Positions 15,525 to 22,070 of a stretch of DNA of 22,070 nt are shown here, piece by piece. The notes beneath the pieces were generated by a model. The model saw nothing but the letters and a program-made list of their open reading frames with translations. It did no database searches and was not told the origin of the DNA. Position numbers and translations under genes: made by a program. Within the stretch, counting starts at the first letter, position 1. Each line of letters starts with the position of its first letter. Location: contig JAHKLP010000065.1 of the NCBI GenBank assembly GCA_020855015.1, forward strand, positions 1 to 22,070. The letters run 5' to 3'. Source of the DNA: Methanobacterium sp. GTDB lineage: Archaea > Methanobacteriota > Methanobacteria > Methanobacteriales > Methanobacteriaceae.

Positions 15525-17613
15525 AGTCTAGTCTGACAGTAACTGCATTGGGCACGTTACCAGCAAATAGTGCAGAGGTATGTATATCTGCGGGATCAAC
15601 TTCAGGATATTTCTGAAGTAGTATAGCTGTAGCATTATCCATAGCAGCTTGAGGAGTAGCACCCATTCCTGCAGACCACTCATTCTGGATCTGAGGATTA
15701 ATCACTGCAATTCTAGTACCGGAGAATATAGCTGCATTGGAATCCCAATCACCAGACTCCCAATTATAAGTCGGTCCAGTAACTCTGACCCTTAAATTAT
15801 AATTCCCAGCTCTGATGGTGTAATTTCCTCCAGTTGAATTATCGGTAGTGATTTTATGATATCCATTCTGGGCATCCAGTTGGGCCAGATCCAAAGCAAA
15901 TGGTGGTGGACCATTATATAAATCTTCACCGGTATCCGCATATTCTACCAGAATATTTCGGGTGTTGAGTCCCACACCCACAAACAGCATGGCTTTCTGA
16001 CTGTCAGTTGTAAGTCCAAAGGATTTAACTTGTTCTGCAGTATTGTCATTGTCCTGATGACTGTTAAAAGGATAAGTAGTCCATCTCACTTTGTATGGGC
16101 TCGTGAAGACCTTAACATAGGAATCTTGAACACCACACAAGTCGTAATCACTGGATGGAACATCGTCAAATACGGTAATCCTCACTTTGTTGTTGGCTCC
16201 TTCTCTTAACTGATCTCCAATATATATTATTCCTGGAAGGTTACCATAACCATCAGTTCGATCACTGTAATCCATTAATACACCGCCCTCCCAAACATCA
16301 AAGGAACAGAACACTGTTCGCCAATTATTGGATTCACTATCCCAAATCTCTACCAGAGCACCGTCATTTGCCCCCCAACTGTTGACAACAACATATGCAT
16401 CTAAAAGGTTGGTATTGGAAGCTATAGGAACATCTTCTACAACACTAACCCCAGTTCCGTGGCCAGTTCCACTCACTCCAGGGACATTAGTAATAACAAA
16501 AGGTATACCATCATCAAAGGCATGGTCATGGTTCCTCATATCATTCCAATTTATAACCCTTCTAGTATTCAGGTTAGTCACCGTTCCAGAATCCAGGTCA
16601 TATATCCTACCATAACCACTTCCAGCTCCCAAGTCTACAGGGTTCGGTACAGCTAATCCAGCAGCATTCGTGAAATTATAAGTGTCTTCGGTTACGTTTT
16701 CAGGTATTGTTATGTTGGTAGCATAATCTGCGAGAATGGAAAACCAGGGCATGTCATAACTTCCTGAGTAAAATGGTCTGGGCAGAATTTGCACATAGAA
16801 ATTGTTTACAAGTGTGTGTAATGAAGCAACAGGTATGTCTCCCTGATAATTGTACATTCGTGTGTTACTTCCTGGCCTGAGGTTAAGGAATGTGAACTGA
16901 TTCGAGTTAGCCACAAGGGCAGGGTTAGTATTTATATATGTATTTGTCCCAAAGGATTGTCCGTTACTTGAGGCAGAACCACCTTGTAAATATCTGGCCC
17001 CGGTTATCACAGCACCTTCAGGGATTGCAAAGTTGATACGTCGAACAGATCCAGTGGATGAGCTACCCCAATAAGGACGATACCGAAGGCCATAGGTAGA
17101 CCATGGAGAAAAGTTAGTTAGCCAGTTGTGGAAGTTCCACACTGTGGTGGTAAGGTGGATCTCTTTATTGGTAAATTCAACTGGTTCCGATTTGAACCAA
17201 GCTCGTCCCCACCATCCTTCATCTGGTCCTGAAATAACCCTTACCCGAGTTGCTGTATCAGTATGGGTTAATGGAGTATAATTTCTATCAGAACTGTCCG
17301 CTACAACAATAGTACCTCCAACATTCATGATCAACCGGTAACCTATACCATCAGGTATCGAGTTAAGGGAATCATTTAAAGTACTAAAAGAATCAGCAGT
17401 TGAACCATTAGCAGCTTCTACAGAAGCCTGTTTAAGTGTCCCATCCTGCTCCATAGACTGCAACTGACTGTCCGCCAGAGCCTCTAGATGCTGGTGATCT
17501 TGACCCATGTACATGGGTAGCGAGGAGTAACTGGCCACCGTTGCTGTTAAAACTATAACCACTATTAAGGCAAGGGTAGAATCAGCAGTGAGTATGTAAC
17601 CTTTTTCATCCAT
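15511..17613 (-). CDS. Large prepilin-like surface protein with variant leader (KG-YILTAD)
   Basis: A 700-aa protein. It starts MDEKGYILTADSTLALIVVI, then LTATVASYSSLPMY, so the hydrophobic helix spans about residues 8-28. A helical stretch (HQHLEALADSQLQSMEQDGTLKQA) precedes a very long beta-rich, Asn/Gly/Thr-rich extracellular region with many N-glycosylation sequons. There are only two cysteines in the distal part (Cys436, Cys493), which could form one disulfide. Near the C-terminus is a small alpha/beta unit (TPQAAMDNATAILLQKYPEVDPADIHTSALF). I know no named family. ATG 17613 is preceded by GGTGATTTAT, and the TGA inside that ribosome site is the stop of the upstream gene, so the two are tightly coupled. 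It is probably an adhesin or large pilus-tip subunit (inference). Confidence 0.82.
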   Translation of the reverse strand: MDEKGYILTADSTLALIVVIVLTATVASYSSLPMYMGQDHQHLEALADSQLQSMEQDGTLKQASVEAANGSTADSFSTLNDSLNSIPDGIGYRLIMNVGGTIVVADSSDRNYTPLTHTDTATRVRVISGPDEGWWGRAWFKSEPVEFTNKEIHLTTTVWNFHNWLTNFSPWSTYGLRYRPYWGSSSTGSVRRINFAIPEGAVITGARYLQGGSASSNGQSFGTNTYINTNPALVANSNQFTFLNLRPGSNTRMYNYQGDIPVASLHTLVNNFYVQILPRPFYSGSYDMPWFSILADYATNITIPENVTEDTYNFTNAAGLAVPNPVDLGAGSGYGRIYDLDSGTVTNLNTRRVINWNDMRNHDHAFDDGIPFVITNVPGVSGTGHGTGVSVVEDVPIASNTNLLDAYVVVNSWGANDGALVEIWDSESNNWRTVFCSFDVWEGGVLMDYSDRTDGYGNLPGIIYIGDQLREGANNKVRITVFDDVPSSDYDLCGVQDSYVKVFTSPYKVRWTTYPFNSHQDNDNTAEQVKSFGLTTDSQKAMLFVGVGLNTRNILVEYADTGEDLYNGPPPFALDLAQLDAQNGYHKITTDNSTGGNYTIRAGNYNLRVRVTGPTYNWESGDWDSNAAIFSGTRIAVINPQIQNEWSAGMGATPQAAMDNATAILLQKYPEVDPADIHTSALFAGNVPNAVTVRLDLWKQ

Positions 17614-17618
17614 ATAAA

Positions 17619-18542
17619 TCACCTTGACCAGGCATATAACATAAACTTAGCCCTCACTCCATGCACATTCTCAGGTTTGATATTTCCAATTGGAGTACCT
17701 TTTGGTACTTTAATAACATATACATCAGCAGTATCTCCAGGGGATCCTGCAAGCCTTGTCTGAACCATATTCAATTGTAAATCTGTTTCGTTTTTTAATT
17801 TTTGAGTTACGGGATCAATGTATCGCACCAATGGTGGGGTAGAAGGAAAAGCGCTTGTAGGGACTACACGATTAACACCGGTAACACCATTGACCTCAAC
17901 CCATCCAGAACTGACTCGATCTGAATTGTCAACATAAACATAATAATCAAAGGCATCAAGATAAGCCTTATTAGTTGGGAAATACTGTGTAAGAGTTATT
18001 GGCTTCGCTGTAAGTCGTATATTTTTTAACTCTGCAACTATATCAAATTCAGATACTAAAACTACTCTTTCTACCGCCACCACATCACTGGCAGTCTCTT
18101 TAGTCTTGGTGTTACCAAGGCTGGTCATGTTTCTTATAGTATAACCAGTACCATCAGTGGTTATTAATAGCTGAAAACTGTACTCGCTACCTAAAAGATT
18201 TTGAACTCTTGTGGGAGTGATAGCGCCTACCTTGTCAATTGATAAGACGTATTCAATTGGTAACTTATTAGTGGGATCATACTTGGCCAATCCCACAGAT
18301 CTTACTTGGGAACTGGTAAGGTTCTCCCAGTTATACGGGTCTCCTGATGTTTTTAGAAGTGCGTTGGCCGTATCTTGAGAAGCCCGTTCTATTGCACTCC
18401 TGTAAACGATGTCTTGCGTTTCATACATTGCATTACCCATATTAGCAACGACTAATCCCAGAACAATTGTTATTGGGATTAGGGCCAGTAATAGGTCAAG
18501 TGATAATGCTAATCCTCTTGAATCTTTTTTAAATAATTTCAG
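17619..18542 (-). CDS. Prepilin-like surface protein with variant leader, likely CTG start
   Basis: A 307-aa protein and first gene of the leftward operon. The first ATG in frame is at 18440, but coding sequence clearly continues upstream. Codons from 18542 to 18441 give LKLFKKDSRGLALSLDLLLA, then LIPITIVLGLVVAN, a basic leader plus hydrophobic helix as in the next genes. No ATG, GTG or TTG lies in frame before the TGA at 18554-18552. GAGGGG sits 5 nt before CTG 18542, so I take CTG as the start; a sequence error is the alternative. The mature part begins MGNAMYETQDIVYRSAIERASQDTANALLKTSGDPYNWENL and continues as a mixed alpha/beta extracellular domain with sequons (NLT, NMT, NET). The C-terminus VHGVRAKFMLYAWSR overlaps the next gene's ribosome site. 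Function presumed pilus or surface-related. Confidence 0.78.
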   Translation of the reverse strand: MKLFKKDSRGLALSLDLLLALIPITIVLGLVVANMGNAMYETQDIVYRSAIERASQDTANALLKTSGDPYNWENLTSSQVRSVGLAKYDPTNKLPIEYVLSIDKVGAITPTRVQNLLGSEYSFQLLITTDGTGYTIRNMTSLGNTKTKETASDVVAVERVVLVSEFDIVAELKNIRLTAKPITLTQYFPTNKAYLDAFDYYVYVDNSDRVSSGWVEVNGVTGVNRVVPTSAFPSTPPLVRYIDPVTQKLKNETDLQLNMVQTRLAGSPGDTADVYVIKVPKGTPIGNIKPENVHGVRAKFMLYAWSR

Positions 18543-18583
18543 GAAAACCCCTCACTATATGATGATAAAAATCTATTATGAAT

Positions 18584-18611
18584 ATTAACTTATTATTATT
18601 AACTTATTATT
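18584..18611. repeat. Perfect 14-nt tandem repeat, two copies
   Basis: ATTAACTTATTATT is repeated head to tail (18584-18597, 18598-18611). It lies just downstream of the leftward TATA box, over the predicted start of the pilin operon transcript. It could be an operator or simple AT-rich slippage. Confidence 0.8.
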
Positions 18612-18613
18612 AC

Positions 18614-18623
18614 TATATTTATA
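18614..18623 (-). promoter_or_regulatory. TATA box of the leftward pilin operon
   Basis: On the minus strand it reads TATAAATATA, a good archaeal TATA box. A start about 25 nt downstream (near 18592) would give a leader of about 50 nt before CTG 18542. Confidence 0.5.
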
Positions 18624-18729
18624 TTATTCTATAGACTATTTATTTATTAAACTATATAACTTTTTGAAGTCTAATCAAGCATATTAATAACATACTTATA
18701 CTAACATAAAAATATCACATCATAAACAT

Positions 18730-18765
18730 ATTATAGTAAGTAAGACAATTATAGTAAGTAAGACA
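18730..18765. repeat. Perfect 18-nt tandem repeat, two copies
   Basis: ATTATAGTAAGTAAGACA occurs twice without a spacer (18730-18747, 18748-18765), ending exactly where the rightward TATA box begins. The position is right for an activator or TFB-region regulator site. Confidence 0.85.
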
Positions 18766-18773
18766 TATTTAAA
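18765..18773 (+). promoter_or_regulatory. TATA box of the 113-aa class III gene
   Basis: ATATTTAAA lies about 80 nt before ATG 18849, predicting a start near 18795 and a leader of about 54 nt. TGCCA follows the box at 18777-18781, as ATGCCAA follows the TATA box of the other pilin gene at 8498. Confidence 0.5.
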
Positions 18774-18848
18774 CAGTGCCATGTTATACTCAGAATGAAT
18801 ACAATATAAGATGAGACTTTATATGATGATTAAAAGAGATTGATTCCC

Positions 18849-19190
18849 ATGGATAAAAAAGGACAATTATCAATAGAGGTAATCCTTTTTGTAGCAATAA
18901 TACTGATTATTGTTCTTGTGGTTGCTGCTTATGTAGGTGATCAAACTCAAAAAAATAATATTGTATCTGCAGCCAGATTGGGAGCTGAAAACGGTACAAC
19001 TGATTTGGCGATTAAAAATCCCGGAATGTTACCGGTTAAAGTTAATGGTATCGATTTGAACGGATCCAGCCAAGTTACTATTCATCTTTCACGTGAACTA
19101 AATCCTACTGAAAAAACTATTATTGAAAATAGTGTGTATAAATCCCTTAATTCACAAGGATTTGGTGATGTAACCGTTGCCATAAGTTAA
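18849..19190 (+). CDS. Short class III signal peptide protein (pilin-like)
   Basis: A 113-aa surface protein beginning MDKKGQLSIEVILFVAIILI: canonical leader with G/Q cleavage, Ser+3 and Glu+5, then a hydrophobic helix to about residue 28. The mature part has a short helix (QTQKNNIVSAARLGAENGTTD), then ILE/VAL strands (GMLPVKVNGIDLNGSSQVTIHLS), and a final alpha/beta segment (TEKTIIENSVYKSLNSQGFGDVTVAIS). It is smaller than the other pilins and lacks their AINAVY motif. It is transcribed away from the large pilin operon, from its own promoter. ATG 18849 follows AGAGATTGATTCCC; an in-frame TTG at 18840 is part of that site. It could be a major subunit or a minor pilin. Confidence 0.83.
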   Translation: MDKKGQLSIEVILFVAIILIIVLVVAAYVGDQTQKNNIVSAARLGAENGTTDLAIKNPGMLPVKVNGIDLNGSSQVTIHLSRELNPTEKTIIENSVYKSLNSQGFGDVTVAIS

Positions 19191-19303
19191 ATCTGTGCAG
19201 AAACAGATAGAACTTGCAAAACATCCGCAATGTAAGTGAATTAAGTATTAAAAAGTTTAAAAATAAACCAATATCTTATCAACTGTTACGATAGGCGATA
19301 CGA

Positions 19304-19525
19304 ATGGATGAAGACGTGACAATAAGTAAACCAAAAACTTCCAAACCTGAAAAAAAGAGAACCATAAATAAATGGGGCATTTACTTCAGCTTATTCTTTA
19401 TCATAGTAGGCCTTGTATGGTATGGGGTTAATATGGGAGTCATACCCATTAGCTTCCTTCAGGAACAGGCCGGTCCCATCTTGTTGGTTATAATCGGAAT
19501 TCTTATTCTCATTAAATCATTTTAA
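19304..19525 (+). CDS. Small two-helix membrane protein
   Basis: A 73-aa protein. The N-terminal 23 residues are charged (Lys/Pro-rich) and presumably cytoplasmic. Two hydrophobic helices follow (WGIYFSLFFIIVGLVWYGV, about 24-42, and GPILLVIIGILILIKSF, 57-73) with a short NMGVIPISFLQEQ loop. The ribosome site GGCGAT lies 5 nt before ATG 19304. The pattern resembles small LiaI/DUF5668-type membrane proteins, but I cannot assign a family. It lies 113 nt after the 113-aa pilin-like gene and 122 nt before the aminopeptidase gene. Confidence 0.7.
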   Translation: MDEDVTISKPKTSKPEKKRTINKWGIYFSLFFIIVGLVWYGVNMGVIPISFLQEQAGPILLVIIGILILIKSF

Positions 19526-19647
19526 TCAATAATTTGATGAGAATATAAATTAAGATTGCAATGATTATGGTTTAAGTTAAACTAAGTATATTCAAACACA
19601 TTATCTGCTGATTAATTCTTATTCTATGAATTTTAAGAGGTCGTAAT

Positions 19648-20676
19648 ATGAAAAAATTATTAGAGAAACTATCTAACGCTTCAGGTGTGTCCGGATTCGA
19701 AGATGAAGTTCGAAACATAATGATGGAAGAGTTAAAAGGACATGTGGATGATTTAGAAGTGGATGAAATGGGTAATCTCATAGCCACCAAAAAAGGAAAA
19801 CCAGGTGGGAAAAAAGTGATGTTAGCCGCCCACATGGATGAAATTGGCCTTATGGTGAGGTACATCGATAAAAAGGGATTTATAAAATTCTCTAAATTAG
19901 GTGGAATCAACGACCAAATGCTCCTTAACCAAGAAGTTTGCATAGACAGCAATGGAGAGAAAATACTGGGTGTTATTGGTAGTAAACCACCTCACAGGAT
20001 GAAAGCCGCTGATAAAAAGAAACCAGTGGAATACGAAAATATGTTTATTGATATCGGTGCTTGCAGTAAAGAAGATGCTGAGGAAATGGTCAATGTGGGT
20101 GACCCCATCACCATTAAACAGGAATTTGCAGAACTTAAAAATGACTTGGTAATGGGAAATGCCATGGACAACAGAGTTGGCTGTGCCGTTCTCCTGGAGG
20201 TCATGAAACAAGCCAGTAGTGATGCCACCATCTATGGTGTGGGCACTGTCCAGGAAGAAGTGGGTCTCAAGGGAGCTAGAACCTCAGCCTATCGTATAAA
20301 CCCTGATATGGCCCTGGCACTTGATGTAACCATATCTGGAGATCATCCTGGAATGAAAGAGGAGGAAGCTCCAGCCAAGGCAGGTGAAGGTCCCTGCATC
20401 ATACTCACTGATGCCAGTGGTAGAGGAATAATCACTCATCCCAAAGTAAAGGAACTCCTGATTAAGGTAGCTCGAGAAGAAAAAATTCCGTACCAGTTAG
20501 AGGTGAGTGAAGGGGGCACCACTGATGCTACCGCAATCCACCTCACCAGAGAAGGTATTCCCACGGGTGTAATATCACCACCATCCAGATACATACACAC
20601 CCCAGTTAGTGTGGTAAACATTAAAGATGTAGAAAACGCTGCAAAACTTATCCTGGCTGTTCTTAAAAGGATATAA
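19648..20676 (+). CDS. M42-family metallo-aminopeptidase
   Basis: A 342-aa cytoplasmic enzyme that trims N-terminal residues from peptides; family members assemble into tetrahedral dodecamers. The dinuclear metal site is complete: His62 and Asp64 (AAHMDEIG), Asp174 (GNAMDNRVG), Glu203 base and Glu204 ligand (VQEEVGLKGA), Asp226 (LALDVTISGDHPG) and His317 (SRYIHTP). EGGTTDATAIHL is also as expected. The length fits the family. ATG 19648 has GAGGTCGTAAT upstream. Substrate specificity (glutamyl or other) cannot be read from the sequence; older annotations sometimes call such proteins endoglucanase, which is misleading. Neighbouring genes appear unrelated. Confidence 0.93.
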   Translation: MKKLLEKLSNASGVSGFEDEVRNIMMEELKGHVDDLEVDEMGNLIATKKGKPGGKKVMLAAHMDEIGLMVRYIDKKGFIKFSKLGGINDQMLLNQEVCIDSNGEKILGVIGSKPPHRMKAADKKKPVEYENMFIDIGACSKEDAEEMVNVGDPITIKQEFAELKNDLVMGNAMDNRVGCAVLLEVMKQASSDATIYGVGTVQEEVGLKGARTSAYRINPDMALALDVTISGDHPGMKEEEAPAKAGEGPCIILTDASGRGIITHPKVKELLIKVAREEKIPYQLEVSEGGTTDATAIHLTREGIPTGVISPPSRYIHTPVSVVNIKDVENAAKLILAVLKRI

Positions 20677-20798
20677 AACCAGCAAAAGAGAGTATTACAT
20701 GAATAGATGTATAGATCATTAGCTGAATCTAATGTTCTTTTAACAAAAACGAGAATCATATAGATATAAATAATATAATGTCAGTGTGAGGGTGTTAA

Positions 20799-21011
20799 AT
20801 GGATAAAATAATATTGTTGATGATTGTTGGCCTGTTAATAATAGGGGCAATTGCTCTAAATGATATATTAAACTCACCAGATATAGAGAACACACCAGCT
20901 ACCACAGAAAGACAAACATACAGCAATCCAACTCTTAATAATTCAACAGATAATATTACAGAAACTGTTGATAATCCAGAAACTCCACCTAGTCGTGTTT
21001 CACAATGTTAA
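20799..21011 (+). CDS. Small membrane-anchored Asn/Thr-rich protein
   Basis: A 70-aa protein: MDKIILLMIVGLLIIGAIAL forms an uncleaved signal anchor, and the remaining 50 residues are Asn/Thr/Pro-rich, low complexity and full of sequons (NNST, NIT). It ends in a lone Cys (RVSQC). GAGGGTGTTAA before ATG 20799 is a strong ribosome site, which supports a real gene despite its size. The low-complexity tail suggests a cell-surface peptide or a gene shortened at its C-terminus. Function unknown. Confidence 0.6.
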   Translation: MDKIILLMIVGLLIIGAIALNDILNSPDIENTPATTERQTYSNPTLNNSTDNITETVDNPETPPSRVSQC

Positions 21012-21141
21012 GAGATAGAATATTGTGATGAACGTGCTATGAATAGAGTTAGGAGAGTTAGGAATAGATACAATTGATTCCCTGTGGAAAATAATGATTG
21101 TTTTTTATTCTGGAACCTTCTATTTCTTGCACTTATTCCAC

Positions 21142-21150
21142 TTTTTTTTT
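21142..21150 (+). terminator. T9 terminator of the rightward transcript
   Basis: Nine T residues lie between the converging 70-aa gene and the ATPase gene, at the ATPase stop codon. They fit an archaeal oligo-T terminator for rightward transcription. Confidence 0.5.
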
Positions 21151-21859
21151 AATCTTTTCCTTCCACACTGGATATGATTTGAATACCATTTTCATTAATT
21201 TCATAAGTTAGAAACTGAGTGGGTATCTTGGTGCTTCTCATTTTCACAAAATCCATCACCCTCTCTCGTCGGCCTGTGTAGGGATTCTCTCGTTTCATGA
21301 GTTTGATTGCACCATAAACTGAGAATAGAGCTATTTCATTGAATTCTTTAGATGTGGCACTGTCTAATATAACCAAAGAGGTGATGTTTCTTTGTTTCAA
21401 TTCATAGATCAGAAGATCAAATCGATCCCGGAATTCATAAGGAGTGAGTTTAGCCGTATAACTGCCTATATTATCTATGACCACAGCTTCTGTGTCTTCA
21501 GGGAGGTCCTTGAGGAAACTTGAGAAATTTCCTTTCATTGCTTCCGCATCTATACTTATCTCAGCTTCAGTCACCCTGGCACGAATACCAGCCAGTTCTA
21601 TGATACTTAAAAGTCCATTCTCTGTGAAAGATTTAATATCCCACCCAAATGAGGTTCCCTGAGTATAAAGATCTTTAGAATCCTCTTCGGTAGTGATATA
21701 AACTGTTTTGAGGTTCTGCCTACAGCTGGAAAGAGCGAATTGTAAACCAAATATTGTTTTACCAGAACCAGCGTTTCCTGTTATGAGCACTGTTTTGCCT
21801 TGGGGAAGTCCGCCTGTAAAGTGATCAATGCCTTTTAATCCTGTTTTTATTCGTTCCAA
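21149..21859 (-). CDS. RecA/KaiC-superfamily ATPase, single domain
   Basis: A 236-aa cytoplasmic ATPase. The start ERIKTGLKGIDHFTGGLPQGK is typical of archaeal KaiC/RadA-like proteins. Walker A is TGNAGSGKT (residues 27-35), TEED follows strand 2, and Walker B is EAVVIDNIGS. The C-terminal half has LLIYELKQRNITSLVILDSA and a GRRERVMDFVKMRSTKIP stretch typical of KaiC-like C-termini. Only one KaiC domain is present and no sensor domain is fused. Related archaeal proteins are linked to signalling, motility or gas vesicle control, but no partner is visible here. The start is TTG 21859 with an AGGGGG site about 10 nt upstream; no ATG is available in frame near it. Confidence 0.83.
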   Translation of the reverse strand: MERIKTGLKGIDHFTGGLPQGKTVLITGNAGSGKTIFGLQFALSSCRQNLKTVYITTEEDSKDLYTQGTSFGWDIKSFTENGLLSIIELAGIRARVTEAEISIDAEAMKGNFSSFLKDLPEDTEAVVIDNIGSYTAKLTPYEFRDRFDLLIYELKQRNITSLVILDSATSKEFNEIALFSVYGAIKLMKRENPYTGRRERVMDFVKMRSTKIPTQFLTYEINENGIQIISSVEGKD

Positions 21860-22070
21860 AAACTAAACCCCCTTTTATAGGTGAATCCGATTAATATTAT
21901 TATCTTCCATAGTTAACTAGTTTTTTTGCCATTATATCAATTCATTGGCTACAAGTATTTTTTTTAAACTTATTAAATTTTTTTTCAAATTGAAAATAAA
22001 ATAAAAGTTTTAAATCTTAGAATAGTTTGAAATCAAATGAACAATTTTTATTACCATCAAGTATGCACTT

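Larger units (their letters stand above)
18543..18848. other. Divergent intergenic region of the pilin loci
   Basis: This gap of about 306 nt is very AT-rich and holds no credible gene. It contains a leftward TATA box (18614-18623) and a rightward one (18765-18773). It also contains two unrelated perfect tandem repeats (2 x 14 nt at 18584-18611 and 2 x 18 nt at 18730-18765). It therefore serves as the control region for both the leftward operon and the rightward 113-aa gene. Confidence 0.7.

Noticed and set aside
18540..18850. CRISPR-like array in the divergent region
   Set aside because: The repeats are only two copies each, directly abutting, with no spacers and no palindromic ends.
21860..22070. 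Possible RNA gene or second gene after the ATPase start
   Set aside because: The stretch is AT-rich with poly-T and poly-A tracts and shows neither a coding frame nor a recognisable RNA fold.

Overview
The window looks like chromosomal DNA of a euryarchaeal methanogen of the Methanobacteriales, most likely a mesophilic Methanobacterium-type species. The evidence is the AT-rich base composition, strong GGTGA/GAGG Shine-Dalgarno sites, AT-rich archaeal TATA boxes, archaeal pantothenate and diphthamide genes, a MurT/GatD pair as expected in a pseudomurein-walled group, and many proteins with archaeal class III (prepilin-type) signal peptides. I see no insertion sequence, phage, CRISPR array, tRNA or rRNA.

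Layout. (1) 61-7201, plus strand, housekeeping: a GatC-like amidotransferase subunit, a free-standing ACT-domain protein, homoserine dehydrogenase, archaeal cofactor-independent phosphoglycerate mutase, MurT-like ligase, GatD-like glutaminase and CTP synthase. (2) 7257-9974, plus strand: an archaeal A24 prepilin peptidase, a class III pilin with a clear promoter, and a membrane protein. (3) 10068-11762, plus strand: 4-phosphopantoate-beta-alanine ligase followed by the overlapping UPF0200 P-loop kinase-like and UPF0201 genes. (4) 18542 down to 11832, minus strand: four consecutive prepilin-like genes (307, 700, 360 and 137 aa), a PepSY-like anchored protein, a three-helix membrane protein, and then Dph6. 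(5) 18543-18848: a divergent promoter region with two different perfect tandem repeats. It drives the pilin operon leftward and a short class III pilin-like gene (113 aa) rightward. (6) 19304-21859: a small membrane protein, an M42 aminopeptidase, a small anchored protein and, on the minus strand, a RecA/KaiC-superfamily ATPase.

The most interesting system is the cell-surface pilus or adhesin locus. The peptidase at 7257-8414 is the natural candidate for processing the canonical Q-type pilins (KGQ-x-S-x-E leaders at 8539, 14372 and 18849). It may also process the three large proteins with variant leaders (RGLALSLD, KGYILTAD, KGYTITPI). The large proteins have an N-terminal hydrophobic helix followed by a big extracellular domain. 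No assembly ATPase or platform protein lies in the window, so if this is a pilus those parts must be encoded elsewhere.

Start-site reading: many genes follow a regular rule in which a GGTGA-like site sits about 4-6 nt before the start. Applying it revises several starts and points to CTG initiation for two genes, the 307-aa pilin-like protein and CTP synthase. All functional calls come from reading the sequence and remembered family features; no search was run.
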